In this document: positions 26,658 through 35,850 of the stretch, piece by piece | Numbering within the stretch: position 1 is the first letter of the stretch | Layout of the letters: every line of letters begins with the position of its first letter | Assembly: GCA_021773555.1 (NCBI GenBank) | Contig: JAJFKA010000046.1 | Coordinates: 1 to 61,788 of the forward strand | Reading direction: 5' to 3' | Source: Gammaproteobacteria bacterium | Lineage (GTDB): Bacteria; Pseudomonadota; Gammaproteobacteria; Pseudomonadales; Azotimanducaceae | Length of the DNA: 61,788 bases | Made by a program: the position numbers and the translations under genes | The notes under the pieces: model-generated | Seen by the model: the letters and a program-made list of their open reading frames with translations, nothing else | Told to the model about the DNA's origin: nothing | Databases searched by the model: none

Positions 26658-27221
26658 TCAGCTACGAGCGCATAATGCGTAGTGCACGGCACCGGCGCGT
26701 TTCTGTCGACAAATTTCCCAACCAGCCGGTAGCTTGTCAGGTAGTATCGACTCTGGAGATTCGACGTAGATAAAGCCTTCAGCGTTGATCAGGTCACGTT
26801 CATTCAGTAAATGAAGCACTGTATAACATTCATCCGTGGTAAATGGTGGATCCAGGAAAATCAGGTCAAATCCTGTCGTTTGCCGGGCCAGCCATGGCAC
26901 AACGTCACTTTTCACGAGGGTGAACTGGTTGGTGGGTACCTGAAGTTTCTCAAATTCAGCCGGCAGGTGATCGATGCTCCGGTCAACCAATGAGACTTGC
27001 CTCGCGCCGCGGGACAAGGCTTCGAGACTCAATATACCGCTACCCGCATAAAGCTCCAGGCATGAGGTTTCGTGCAAACGACCTTGCAACCAGTTAAACA
27101 GTGTTTCCCGAACGCGATCCGGTGTTGGGCGAATGTCGAGTGACCCCGGAAAAGATACTTTGCGGCCACGCCACTTTCCCCCGATAATTCGTAATGGCCG
27201 GTTGGGAAACGGTTTACCCAT
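26658..27221 (-). CDS. rsmD: 16S rRNA (guanine966-N2)-methyltransferase
   Basis: A 187-residue SAM-dependent enzyme. RIIGGKWRGRKVSFPGSLDIRPTPDRVRETLFNWL is the diagnostic N-terminal block; CLELYAGSGILSLEALSRGA binds SAM and DLIFLDPPF is the catalytic DPPF motif. Divergent from ftsY, the conserved rsmD-ftsY junction, with coaD downstream. Confidence 0.97.
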   Translation of the reverse strand: MGKPFPNRPLRIIGGKWRGRKVSFPGSLDIRPTPDRVRETLFNWLQGRLHETSCLELYAGSGILSLEALSRGARQVSLVDRSIDHLPAEFEKLQVPTNQFTLVKSDVVPWLARQTTGFDLIFLDPPFTTDECYTVLHLLNERDLINAEGFIYVESPESILPDKLPAGWEICRQKRAGAVHYALCARS

Positions 27222-27293
27222 TATTCCTTGCGGCTTAGTAATATTGTTGGCAAACGGGTGCTGACATTCATCAGAAACGAAACAGGTTAATTA

Positions 27294-28274
27294 ATGACAA
27301 GTAATGTTGCAGATGAGGCTGAGGATAGCAAGCCGGGACTGTTTTCCAGAATGCGATCAGGCCTGTCGAAAACGAGAAGTCGTTTCGTGGATGGTATTGG
27401 CAGGGCATTTCTCGGAGAAAAAGAAATTGATGATGATCTGCTTGAGCAGATTGAGGCGACGCTTCTAACATCCGATGTTGGCGTTGAGGCGACCAGAGAA
27501 GTCATCACCAATCTTACCCAGAAAATCGCCAGAAGAGCGCTCAACGATAGCCGGGCGCTCTTCGACAGCCTGAAATCTGAATTGGTTGGATTGCTGGCGG
27601 CAAGCGAATCACCGCTGGTCATTGATTCAAGTAAAAAGCCTTTCGTGATTGTCATGGTGGGGGTTAACGGTGCCGGAAAAACCACCTCAATCGGTAAGCT
27701 GGCCAATCTGCTGAAACAGCAGGGAAAAACCGTGATGCTGGCAGCGGGCGATACCTTCCGCGCCGCCGCAGTAGAACAACTAAGCGTCTGGGGCGACCGG
27801 CTGGATCTACCGGTGATCTCGCAGGGCAACGGCGCGGACAGTGCGTCAGTCATTTTTGACGCCATGGCAGCGGCCAGATCCAGAGATATCGATGTGTTGA
27901 TTGCGGATACCGCAGGCAGGCTGCAGAACAAGAAAAACCTGATGGACGAACTTAGCAAGATCAACCGGGTCCTGGCGAGACAAGACCCGGACGCCCCCCA
28001 TGCTGTATTGCTGGCGCTTGATGCGGGTACCGGACAGAATGCCATTTCACAAGCACGGGAGTTTCAGTCTGCCGTTAATGTGACCGGCCTGATTTTGACG
28101 AAACTTGATGGAACCGCCAAAGGTGGTGTGATTTTTGCCATTGCAAGGCAGTTAAGGCTGCCGATTCACTTTGTTGGTGTTGGAGAAAAGCTGGATGATA
28201 TGCGTGCCTTTTCCGCCCAACAGTTTGTTGATGCACTTTTTGATGATGATGAGTTCAGTGACGTGCAAAATTAG
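27294..28274 (+). CDS. ftsY: Signal recognition particle receptor FtsY
   Basis: A 326-residue SRP GTPase that docks ribosome-SRP complexes at the membrane. It has only a short acidic N-terminus ahead of the NG domain, so it lacks the long A domain of the E. coli protein. GTPase motifs: GVNGAGKTTSIGKLA (G1), DTFRAAA, DTAGRLQNKKNLMDEL (G3), TKLDGTAKGG (G4) and GVGEKLDDM. First gene of ftsY-ftsE-ftsX; ATG is preceded by ACAGG. Confidence 0.98.
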   Translation: MTSNVADEAEDSKPGLFSRMRSGLSKTRSRFVDGIGRAFLGEKEIDDDLLEQIEATLLTSDVGVEATREVITNLTQKIARRALNDSRALFDSLKSELVGLLAASESPLVIDSSKKPFVIVMVGVNGAGKTTSIGKLANLLKQQGKTVMLAAGDTFRAAAVEQLSVWGDRLDLPVISQGNGADSASVIFDAMAAARSRDIDVLIADTAGRLQNKKNLMDELSKINRVLARQDPDAPHAVLLALDAGTGQNAISQAREFQSAVNVTGLILTKLDGTAKGGVIFAIARQLRLPIHFVGVGEKLDDMRAFSAQQFVDALFDDDEFSDVQN

Positions 28275-28292
28275 CCACACCGGAAAATTCTC

Positions 28293-28952
28293 ATGATCCG
28301 ATTTGATTCGGTCAGCAAACGCTACCCCGGAGGCAAGGAGGCCTTGTCCAGAGTTTCCTTCGAACTGAAGGCAGGCGAAATGACCTTTTTAACGGGTCAC
28401 TCGGGTGCTGGTAAAAGCACGTTGATGAAAATGATCATACTCATGGAGCGACCGAGCCAGGGGCAGGTGTTTATTAATGGCACCAATCTCAACCGGGTAA
28501 AACCTGCACAGATTCCAGCAATTCGGCGCAATGTGGGTGTCGTTTTTCAAAACCACCAATTGCTGTTCGATCGAACGGTTTTCGATAATGTCGCGCTACC
28601 GCTCATCATCGCCGGGTTCAAAGCGCGTGAAGTCGGTCGTCGAGTTCGGGCGGCATTGTCAAAAGTGGGCCTCTCCGGTACCGAGAAACAGTATCCAATC
28701 ACGCTGTCTGGTGGTGAACAACAACGGGTTGGCATCGCCCGGGCGGTGGTCAACAAACCTGCAGTGCTGCTGGCAGATGAACCGACAGGTAATCTCGACC
28801 CGGAGCTGTCGCGGGAGATCATGTCGCTGTTTCTGGAGTTTAATCAGGTCGGTGTCACCACCATGATTGCGACCCATGACCTGGCCCTGGTTGAGAAGAT
28901 GAATAAACGTGAGCTGGTGCTGGAACACGGATCGCTCAAGGCGGCTGAGTGA
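28293..28952 (+). CDS. ftsE: Cell division ATP-binding protein FtsE
   Basis: A 219-residue ABC ATPase that with FtsX controls peptidoglycan amidase activation at the septum. Walker [15 protein letters not shown]-loop [11 protein letters not shown], signature [14 protein letters not shown], Walker [12 protein letters not shown] and the H-loop ATHD are all intact. Separated from ftsY by 18 bases and from ftsX by nine. Confidence 0.98.
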   Translation: MIRFDSVSKRYPGGKEALSRVSFELKAGEMTFLTGHSGAGKSTLMKMIILMERPSQGQVFINGTNLNRVKPAQIPAIRRNVGVVFQNHQLLFDRTVFDNVALPLIIAGFKAREVGRRVRAALSKVGLSGTEKQYPITLSGGEQQRVGIARAVVNKPAVLLADEPTGNLDPELSREIMSLFLEFNQVGVTTMIATHDLALVEKMNKRELVLEHGSLKAAE

Positions 28953-28961
28953 GATGACGAA

Positions 28962-29954
28962 GTGGATTCAAAAACAGGATTGTCGCGGGTGAACAGGGCG
29001 AAAAGCAGTGGTGCAACCGCCTCCGTAACCGGATTCTCGGCGCGTACGTCATCGGCTCTGTCTCATCATATGGTTGTCGCACGGGAAAGCCTTGCATCGC
29101 TGTTGGCGACCCCCGGCGCCAGCGTGATGACCTGGCTGGTGATCGGAATCGCACTCGCGCTTCCGGCCTTCCTGTACCTGATGTTGGTGAATGTGGGTGA
29201 GGTAAGCCAGGGCTGGGAAGGTAAACCGAGGATCAGTTTGTATTTGCGGGAAGGAACATCGGTGATCGAGGGCAATCGATTGACACTTGAGTTGCAGCAA
29301 AAAGAGGATGTCATGAGTGCGATATTTATCTCGCCCGACCAGGCACTGGTGGAGTTTCAGCGTTTATCCGGATTTGGTGACGTGTTGAATACGCTGGATA
29401 ACAACCCGCTGCCAGGTGTCATCGAAATCGAATCTGCAAATCGTGACCTCGTGGCACTGCGTCTGCAGGCAAAGGGACTGGCGGAACGGGCCGAAGTTGA
29501 TACCGTGGAACTTGATCTTGAGTGGTTGGAAAGGCTCATGGCGATGCTCAGTTTCGCGCAAAGGCTGGTGGCCGCACTGGGATTCGTACTTGCTCTGGGC
29601 GTATTACTGGTGATCGGCAATACCACGAGGCTGGCTATTGAAAATCGTCGATCCGAGATCGAAATTATCAAACTGGTTGGAGGTACTGACAGCTTCGTAC
29701 GACGCCCCTTCCTGTACCTCGGACTCTGGTACGGCCTGGGTGGTGCAATATTTTCCTGGGTGCTTGTTCAGGCCAGTCTGATTTTTCTGGCAGACCCGGT
29801 GGAAGTCCTGGCACAGTCCTATCATAACGATTTTTCCCTGACTGGACTTGGTCCGGTGATGAGCCTTCAGATCCTCGGAGGCGGCGTTACTTTAGGCATC
29901 GTCGGCGCATTGCTGGCTGTTGGTCGGCACCTGAAGGAGATCGAGCCTCGTTAG
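28962..29954 (+). CDS. ftsX: Cell division protein FtsX
   Basis: A 330-residue membrane protein with four helices: one after a cytoplasmic N-terminus (VMTWLVIGIALALPAFLYLML), a large periplasmic loop that contacts the amidase activator, then three C-terminal helices around ENRRSEIEIIKLVGGTDSFVRRPFLYLG, the typical FtsX coupling region. Start is a GTG at 28962; an ATG at 28954 is out of frame. The N-terminal 35 residues are serine/alanine rich and poorly conserved. Confidence 0.96.
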   Translation: MDSKTGLSRVNRAKSSGATASVTGFSARTSSALSHHMVVARESLASLLATPGASVMTWLVIGIALALPAFLYLMLVNVGEVSQGWEGKPRISLYLREGTSVIEGNRLTLELQQKEDVMSAIFISPDQALVEFQRLSGFGDVLNTLDNNPLPGVIEIESANRDLVALRLQAKGLAERAEVDTVELDLEWLERLMAMLSFAQRLVAALGFVLALGVLLVIGNTTRLAIENRRSEIEIIKLVGGTDSFVRRPFLYLGLWYGLGGAIFSWVLVQASLIFLADPVEVLAQSYHNDFSLTGLGPVMSLQILGGGVTLGIVGALLAVGRHLKEIEPR

Positions 29955-30064
29955 ACAGCAGATTTTCACGCCAATATTCATATATAAATCAATAGTATAG
30001 GGAGCAATAGCGCTTAAATGATATGAATGCTAAAATTCGCACCCCACAAATTCCCTTGTAATCT

Positions 30065-30913
30065 ATGAGTACCCATCTTTTACCGCTTGATGTGATGTCC
30101 CCCGGAGGGAATCTGGATGCCTACATCCAGGCTGTTAACACCATTCCCATGCTGAGCGTAGAACAGGAACAGGAACTGGCGCAGCGCCTATACTTCGAAG
30201 GCGATCTGGAGGCCGCACGACAACTGGTTTTCGCGCACTTGCGTTTCGTGGTCTATGTTGCGAAATCTTATGGTGGTTACGGGCTCTCTCAGGCAGATTT
30301 GATTCAGGAAGGTAATGTGGGTTTGATGAAGGCTGTCAAAAGGTTTAATCCTGAATTCAAGGTCCGCCTGGTTTCCTTTGCCGTTCACTGGATTAAAGCC
30401 GAGATGCATGAATTTATTCTCCGCAACTGGAGGATCGTCAAGGTGGCGACAACCAAGTCACAGCGCAAGTTGTTCTTCAATTTACGAGGCGCCAAACGCC
30501 GGCTTGGCTGGATGAACGCACAGGAAGTGTCTGATGTTGCCGAGGCATTGGGCGTCGAACCGGAAGTCGTCGTTCAGATGGAAGGCAGACTGTCCTCGCA
30601 GGATGAATCGTTCGATCTGTCTGGAGAAGATGACGACGACGCGCTGTCGCCAGCCCAGTATCTCGAGGTGAACGACGCTGATCCCGCGATGTTGGTGGAA
30701 CAAAACAGCCTGAAGTCTCGTGACCGCCGAATGCTGAATGCCGCTATCCGACAGCTTGATGAGCGCGCCCGTGAGATCGTACAGCGTCGCTGGCTGGCAG
30801 ACAAAAAGTCTACCCTGCATGATCTGGCCAAGCATTTTGGCATTTCGGCAGAACGCGTTCGACAGCTGGAAAAAAATGCGTTGAGCAAACTACGGCTGGG
30901 TTTTGAACAGTAG
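30065..30913 (+). CDS. rpoH: Heat-shock sigma factor RpoH (sigma-32)
   Basis: A 282-residue sigma-70-family factor for heat-shock genes. The RpoH box [16 protein letters not shown] is present, as are [37 protein letters not shown] (region 2) and the C-terminal [31 protein letters not shown] (region 4.2). Follows ftsX after 110 bases, the conserved ftsYEX-rpoH order. No Shine-Dalgarno sequence is seen in the 20 bases before the ATG (CCCTTGTAATCT), which is odd for a gene whose translation is thermally controlled in E. coli. Confidence 0.98.
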   Translation: MSTHLLPLDVMSPGGNLDAYIQAVNTIPMLSVEQEQELAQRLYFEGDLEAARQLVFAHLRFVVYVAKSYGGYGLSQADLIQEGNVGLMKAVKRFNPEFKVRLVSFAVHWIKAEMHEFILRNWRIVKVATTKSQRKLFFNLRGAKRRLGWMNAQEVSDVAEALGVEPEVVVQMEGRLSSQDESFDLSGEDDDDALSPAQYLEVNDADPAMLVEQNSLKSRDRRMLNAAIRQLDERAREIVQRRWLADKKSTLHDLAKHFGISAERVRQLEKNALSKLRLGFEQ

Positions 30914-30964
30914 TAAATGACGGACGGCAAGTGTGGCGATGACTGAGACTGAGACATCTGGCTC

Positions 30965-31357
30965 ATGGCTGTAAAAATACTATTCATGTTCGTCGGCATC
31001 AGTGGTGTCGTCGGCGTCTGCATGGGTGCCTTCGGTGCTCATGCGGTCAAGGGCAAGATCTCGGCAAGTCTCCTTTCGGCTTTTGAAACCGGTGTCAGCT
31101 ATCAGATGACGCACACCCTGGCGATCTTTGGTGTTTGTGTACTGATTGAGCTGTGGGGACCGAAGCCGGGGTTACTCATCGCCGGGTTCGCTCTGATGAT
31201 CGGAATTGTCCTGTTTTCCGGCAGCTTGTATGGGCTTGCCCTAACGGAACAGCGATGGCTTGGTCCAGTTACACCACTTGGGGGTTTAAGCTTGATATCC
31301 GGCTGGATTGCGCTTTGCTATGTGTTTTGGAATCACACTTTCGGTTCAATCAATTGA
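30965..31357 (+). CDS. DUF423 family membrane protein
   Basis: A 130-residue protein with four hydrophobic helices, starting near VGVCMGAFGAHAVKG, the diagnostic GAFGAH motif of the DUF423 (E. coli YgdD-like) family, and with SGSLYGLALT and TPLGGLSLISGW further on. Function unknown; located in the inner membrane. Its stop (31355-31357) is close to or overlaps the possible TTG start of the tRNA methyltransferase that follows. Confidence 0.93.
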   Translation: MAVKILFMFVGISGVVGVCMGAFGAHAVKGKISASLLSAFETGVSYQMTHTLAIFGVCVLIELWGPKPGLLIAGFALMIGIVLFSGSLYGLALTEQRWLGPVTPLGGLSLISGWIALCYVFWNHTFGSIN

Positions 31358-31398
31358 TTAAACGCAAGTCGATAGAAGCAAAGGAAAGTGGTGCTGAC

Positions 31399-32064
31399 GT
31401 GATTGAACACCCTCGCAGGGTGAAAAGCTTTGTCATTCGCCAGGGCAGGATGTCCAGCAGCCAGAAGGTCGCACTGGACAACTTGTGGGGGCGCTACGGT
31501 CTGGAACTTGATGGCGGTGTCCCCGCTGGAGTTTTTGAAAAGCAGCAACCGATTACGCTCGAAATCGGATTTGGTATGGGTGATTCGCTGTTGGATATGG
31601 CCAAAGCGAGACCGAATGAAAACTTTATCGGGATCGAGGTGCACAAACCCGGAATTGGCCACATCATGCGGGAAGCAGATGCACACGCGATAGACAATCT
31701 TAAAGTTTACTCCAACGATTCAATTGAGGTGCTAGAACAATGCATCGCCCATGGCAGTCTCAGCCGTGTACAGATCTTTTTTCCGGATCCCTGGCCAAAA
31801 CGAAGGCACCATAAACGTCGTCTCGTCAATCGAGGATTTTTGGATATCATTGCCTCCAGACTCGTTTCTGGAGGGATACTGCATCTGGCAACGGACTGGG
31901 AACCTTATGCGCAGGAAATTGGCGGTCTGCTGAGCAGTCATGAAAGTTTTGAGACTGTTGCCGCACCTGACAGGGTGACGACGAAATACGAACGACGTGG
32001 TAAGCAATTGGGCCATGCGGTGAATGATCTTGCTGCCCGGCGCATTTATTCAGATCAGGATTAA
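31399..32064 (+). CDS. trmB: tRNA (guanine46-N7)-methyltransferase
   Basis: About 221 residues from the GTG at 31399, giving IEHPRRVKSFVIRQGRMS, similar to the E. coli N-terminus; a TTG at 31354 that overlaps the DUF423 stop is the alternative. SAM site EIGFGMGDSLL, FIGIEVHKPGI, and the conserved catalytic block FFPDPWPKRRHHKRRLV, then LHLATDWEPYA and TKYERRGKQLGH. The last 15 bases overlap the end of hemW on the other strand. Unrelated to the TrmB transcription factor at 3198. Confidence 0.96.
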   Translation: MIEHPRRVKSFVIRQGRMSSSQKVALDNLWGRYGLELDGGVPAGVFEKQQPITLEIGFGMGDSLLDMAKARPNENFIGIEVHKPGIGHIMREADAHAIDNLKVYSNDSIEVLEQCIAHGSLSRVQIFFPDPWPKRRHHKRRLVNRGFLDIIASRLVSGGILHLATDWEPYAQEIGGLLSSHESFETVAAPDRVTTKYERRGKQLGHAVNDLAARRIYSDQD

Positions 32065-33201
32065 CAGGTCGTCCAGATAGCGCATACCCAGTTCAGTCGG
32101 TTTCACGACCTCATCCCCTCCTGATTGTTCCCGCTTGAGCAGTTTTCTTGATTCACCTGCATTGATGAATGACTCGAACGCGGTAACCGGCAGGCCGGTG
32201 CGGATGCAGGCATCGCTTAAAACAAAGCCATCTTTGAGTCGCAGGGCATTCATCATGAATTCCAGCAACAACGCATCTCCCGGTACAATCTGCGTGCGCC
32301 GGTTCGGGTTCTTCAGATAATCAACAGGGTTACGCGTGCGGGTTGTCCGGGTAATCGTCACTCCGTGGCCATCGGGTTTAACGGATGTCAGTTTCCCGTG
32401 TGCGCCCGCGCCGACACCCACATAATCGCCGAATTGCCAGTAGTTGGTGTTGTGCGCAGACCGGTGACCGTCCCGCGCGTAGGCCGAAGTCTCATAGCGG
32501 TGATACCCGGCACTGGCAAGATAGTCGAGACCGTTTTGGGTAATTGTCCAGAGTTGATCCTCATCGGGGAGGCTCGGTGGAAACTTGTGAAAATAGGTGT
32601 TTGGCTCAATCGTCAGTTGATACCACGAAATATGATCACTCTGGAGTGAATTAGCCATCTCGAGGTCAGCCATTGCGTCTTGCAGTTTCTGAGTCGGCAG
32701 GCCGTGCATCAGATCAATGTTGATATTGTCAAACCCGGCATCACGGGCAATTGAAAATGCCTCGATTGCCTGTTGTGCCGAGTGTACCCGACCGAGTGTT
32801 TTCAGGAATTTCTCCTGAAAACTTTGCGCGCCGATGCTCAGGCGATTGATGCCAGCCTGCCGATAGCCGCGAAATCGAGTCTGTTCAGTTGCGCCTGGAT
32901 TCGCTTCAAGGGTGATTTCGCAAGTCGGGTTTAGGTCGAAAAATTTGGCCACGTGGTCTAAAACACGACTGATCGACTCTGCAGAAACCAGACTTGGTGT
33001 TCCACCTCCCATAAAGATTGAGTGAAGAGGTGAGCGCGTCTCCAGCGCCGCCGCCTCGGCGGTTATGTCGTCAAGCAGCACTTGTATATAAGCTTGCTCA
33101 GAGTCGTTGCTGCCGAGTTCATAGGAATTGAAATCGCAATAAGGACATTTCCTGATGCACCAGGGAAAGTGTATGTACATACTGAGCGGGATTTCAATCA
33201 T
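32050..33201 (-). CDS. hemW: Radical SAM heme chaperone HemW
   Basis: A 383-residue radical SAM protein. The cluster motif is CIRKCPYC in YIHFPWCIRKCPYCDFNSY, the CxxxCxxC form, followed by FMGGGTPSLV, ITLEANPG, NRLSIGAQSF and INIDLMHGLP. HemW-type proteins bind and deliver heme and lack the extra cysteine pattern of true HemN coproporphyrinogen oxidase. The start ATG overlaps the rdgB TGA by one base. Confidence 0.95.
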   Translation of the reverse strand: MIEIPLSMYIHFPWCIRKCPYCDFNSYELGSNDSEQAYIQVLLDDITAEAAALETRSPLHSIFMGGGTPSLVSAESISRVLDHVAKFFDLNPTCEITLEANPGATEQTRFRGYRQAGINRLSIGAQSFQEKFLKTLGRVHSAQQAIEAFSIARDAGFDNINIDLMHGLPTQKLQDAMADLEMANSLQSDHISWYQLTIEPNTYFHKFPPSLPDEDQLWTITQNGLDYLASAGYHRYETSAYARDGHRSAHNTNYWQFGDYVGVGAGAHGKLTSVKPDGHGVTITRTTRTRNPVDYLKNPNRRTQIVPGDALLLEFMMNALRLKDGFVLSDACIRTGLPVTAFESFINAGESRKLLKREQSGGDEVVKPTELGMRYLDDLLILI

Positions 33202-33791
33202 CAGGATTCGAAACTAACGAGTGATTTGAGCTGAACCAGGGCCTTGGCTCGATGACTGATGAGATTTTTTTCCTGGTCGGTAAGCTGAGCGACGGTTCGG
33301 TTTTGACTGGGCAGGAAGAACAGCGGATCATAGCCAAATCCGTTACTACCAACTACCGTCAATCCTATTCTGCCGGACAAGGTACCCGAGGCGATTACTG
33401 GTGATGGGTCGGACGCGTTTTTCATAAAAACGATCACTGACCGGAAGCGCGCGGTTCGCAGTTCCGCAGAATAACCTTTGAGCGCTGCGAGTAGCTTCTC
33501 GTTGTTCTCGTTATCTCCGGCTTCGGTACCCGCATATCGGGATGAATAGATACCCGGTGCGCCATCGAGCAGGTCGACTTCCAGTCCGGAATCGTCTGCT
33601 ATCGCGGGCAAGCCGGTTTGCCTCGCTGCGTTTCGAGCCTTGATGATAGCGTTCTCCACAAAACTGAGGCCGTTCTCCACCGCAGCCTGGACACCCAGGG
33701 AGTGCTGGGTAACGAGCTCCAGAGTGTCCGGCAGAATCGCCTGAAGCTCGATGATTTTGTGTGCGTTGGCGGTTGCCAGAACAATTTTCAT
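33201..33791 (-). CDS. rdgB: XTP/dITP diphosphatase RdgB
   Basis: A 196-residue house-cleaning pyrophosphatase for ITP, dITP and XTP. The ATG at 33791 gives MKIVLATANAHKIIELQ, the family N-terminus; the frame extends further upstream but that part overlaps the next gene. AIADDSGLEVDLLDGAPGIYSSRYAG is the metal/substrate loop and SNGFGYDPLFF and SHRAKAL complete the active site. Seven bases after the DUF4426 gene. Confidence 0.97.
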   Translation of the reverse strand: MKIVLATANAHKIIELQAILPDTLELVTQHSLGVQAAVENGLSFVENAIIKARNAARQTGLPAIADDSGLEVDLLDGAPGIYSSRYAGTEAGDNENNEKLLAALKGYSAELRTARFRSVIVFMKNASDPSPVIASGTLSGRIGLTVVGSNGFGYDPLFFLPSQNRTVAQLTDQEKNLISHRAKALVQLKSLVSFES

Positions 33792-33798
33792 GGGAGTG

Positions 33799-34218
33799 TC
33801 AGTAGTATTGTCGTGTGAATGCAAAGTGGAACGCTTTTCCGGCCGGCTCCGGCTGCACCGTAATTTCAAACTGTAGAGAATCGTTTTCGTTGATGACATT
33901 GGTGGCCAGGTAATACACCGCGTTATTCTCAACAACTTCAACAAAGTCGAGTTGTCTGGACTGCGCCAGAAGATTGGTGGCTGTGCCGGAAACACGAGCC
34001 TTGACGGGCTTCAAGTGATTGCGAATTGATATATTAGTGACCACACGTGACCGGGATCGGGTGATGCCGTGTGCCTCGGCGACTTTTGCCGGGATGATCA
34101 GGCTTGAAAATGTCGCGTAGTGTATGACGAATCCATCTTCGGATGTGATCTGGTCAGCCTTAAGGGGCAACACTGCAGCGATCAGCAGGGTTGCGAAGAT
34201 CCTTGCGATCAGCGGCAT
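33799..34218 (-). CDS. DUF4426 secreted protein
   Basis: A 139-residue protein with a signal peptide (MPLIARIFATLLIAAVLPLKA, cleavage before DQ) and an all-beta mature part (EDGFVIHYATFSSLIIPAKVAEAHGI, with later TNVINENDSLQFEI). This matches the DUF4426 family, which in Pseudomonas lies at the same spot between yggT and rdgB. Function unknown, probably periplasmic. Spacing of seven bases on each side indicates a single transcript yggT-DUF4426-rdgB-hemW. Confidence 0.9.
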   Translation of the reverse strand: MPLIARIFATLLIAAVLPLKADQITSEDGFVIHYATFSSLIIPAKVAEAHGITRSRSRVVTNISIRNHLKPVKARVSGTATNLLAQSRQLDFVEVVENNAVYYLATNVINENDSLQFEITVQPEPAGKAFHFAFTRQYY

Positions 34219-34225
34219 TCCGTAC

Positions 34226-34822
34226 TCAGGACAGCCCGATAATCAATCCGGATGGAATGCCCAGGCTCACGGCGAGTGGATGGATAATCAGGTAATTGTC
34301 GATGAGTGAAATAAAAACAAACACCAGAATGATCGAAAAATCGATGCCTCCCATGGGTGGTAACAATCGGCGAGCCGGAGCGCAAAGGGGTTCGGTTAAC
34401 TGATTGACCAGCGTAAGGGCCGGATGATTTGAGTAAGGTGCAATCCAACTGCTGATCACCATGATAAGCAGCGCAAAAAAGTAGATGTCAAAAATGATCG
34501 AGAAGAGGCCCAGTAAAATCCAGGCAAGATAGATGGGTGAAAAGGGAGCGTGGCCGAGCATCAGCATGATTAACGCAATAGCGACGATTTGAACCAGAGA
34601 CGCAACAATCAGAGTTGCGAAATCAACTCCGCGAACGGTTGGAAACACGACTCGTAGGGGCTTGATGGCAGGGTCGGTTATCTTGACAATTCCCTGACAA
34701 AGCGGATTGTAATAGTCGACCTTCGCCACCTGCATCAGGAAACGGACCATCAGCAGGATGTAGTAAATACCAAAAAATGTCTGGATGAGAAAAACACCAG
34801 CGTTGGCGAAATTCTGGGTCAT
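34226..34822 (-). CDS. yggT: YggT family membrane protein
   Basis: A 198-residue protein with two copies of the YGGT repeat: ILLMVRFLMQ ... YYNPLCQGIVKITDPAIKPLRVVFP and later LLIMVISSWIAP ... HPALTLVNQLTEPLCAPARRLLPP, each followed by a hydrophobic hairpin. YggT proteins are inner-membrane proteins of unclear role (linked in places to osmotic stress or to organelle/cell division factors). 81 bases after proC on the same strand. Confidence 0.94.
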   Translation of the reverse strand: MTQNFANAGVFLIQTFFGIYYILLMVRFLMQVAKVDYYNPLCQGIVKITDPAIKPLRVVFPTVRGVDFATLIVASLVQIVAIALIMLMLGHAPFSPIYLAWILLGLFSIIFDIYFFALLIMVISSWIAPYSNHPALTLVNQLTEPLCAPARRLLPPMGGIDFSIILVFVFISLIDNYLIIHPLAVSLGIPSGLIIGLS

Positions 34823-34903
34823 ATTGGTATTCCTGGTCTTAGTGACAGCATTGGATGCTCATTATAACGATGTAAGCCCATGCGCAAAGCGGCGCTGGGG
34901 ATA

Positions 34904-35701
34904 CTAATTTCCAGATAGTTGTTCGGAGCGGGTTTTGGCTGCCGCGATGGCGGCAGAAAAAACTGCCTCCAGTTCTCCGCTGCCGAGGATATTCAGCGCA
35001 GCCTCAGTGGTCCCGCCGGCTGACGTAACGTTTTGACGCAGGGTTGCCGCATCCAAATCACTTTGCCAGGCCATTTCCGCGGCACCCCGGGCAGTCTGCA
35101 ACACCAGCTGGCGACTGGCGGACTCCGAAAGCCCAAGTGCCATGGCGTTTCGCTGCAAGACTTCAATGATGTAAAAGAAATAAGCGGGTCCGCTACCGGA
35201 AATCGCCGTAACAGCGTCCAGCTGTGATTCCTGGTCGAACCACAGGATTTCACCGATGGTGGCCAGGATGTCTGCCGCAGCCTGGCGATGGGACGCGGAG
35301 ACGCCGTCGGCGGCATATAGCCCGGTCATTCCCATCTGCACCAGTGCCGGCGTGTTCGGCATGCATCGCACCACCCGGTCAGAACCGAGCCAGGCGATCA
35401 GCGATTGGGTGGTGATCCCGGCGGCAACGCTGATGAACATCTTGTCAGCGGCGACGGCTTTAAGTGTTCGGGCCATTGATTCGACGACATCAGGCTTCAC
35501 ACTAATCACCACCACATCGGCATTTATTGCGGCGTCCCGATTATCACCGGTAACCTGAACGCCGATTTTTTCCAATCTGGCAAGTTGTGCTTCCATGGGA
35601 TCAGCCGCCCAGATATCAGTCGGATTGAAGCCATTCTCGATTAAACCAATGATGATTGCCTGGGCGATGTTTCCTGCCCCAATAAAGGCCAGTCTGGTCA
35701 T
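34904..35701 (-). CDS. proC: Pyrroline-5-carboxylate reductase
   Basis: A 265-residue NAD(P)H enzyme for the last step of proline synthesis. Rossmann loop LAFIGAGNIAQAIIIGLI, VVISVKPDVVE, VRCMPNTPALVQMGMTGLYA and the C-terminal signature VTSAGGTTEAALNIL are all as expected. Follows yggS after 149 bases; the yggS-proC-yggT order is very widely conserved. Confidence 0.98.
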   Translation of the reverse strand: MTRLAFIGAGNIAQAIIIGLIENGFNPTDIWAADPMEAQLARLEKIGVQVTGDNRDAAINADVVVISVKPDVVESMARTLKAVAADKMFISVAAGITTQSLIAWLGSDRVVRCMPNTPALVQMGMTGLYAADGVSASHRQAAADILATIGEILWFDQESQLDAVTAISGSGPAYFFYIIEVLQRNAMALGLSESASRQLVLQTARGAAEMAWQSDLDAATLRQNVTSAGGTTEAALNILGSGELEAVFSAAIAAAKTRSEQLSGN

Positions 35702-35850
35702 GTTTTGTCCTGTTTATCGTCCCGGCATCGATGGGCGGTATGGCCGGGCATGATACCTGCTTTTCTCAAAGCCCGCCTTTTTTACCGGCCTGTCGGCGAC
35801 CCCAACGGATTTGTATCGACCCGCCGTTGGTTCTAAAAAAATTTGGCGAG

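Noticed and set aside
27287-28045. 252-codon minus-strand frame opposite ftsY
   Set aside because: Antisense shadow of a clear ftsY; serine/leucine-rich product, no motif, no ribosome site.
31153-31398. Longer N-terminus for tRNA methyltransferase TrmB
   Set aside because: The extension lies almost wholly inside the DUF423 gene in another frame and has no likeness to TrmB proteins.
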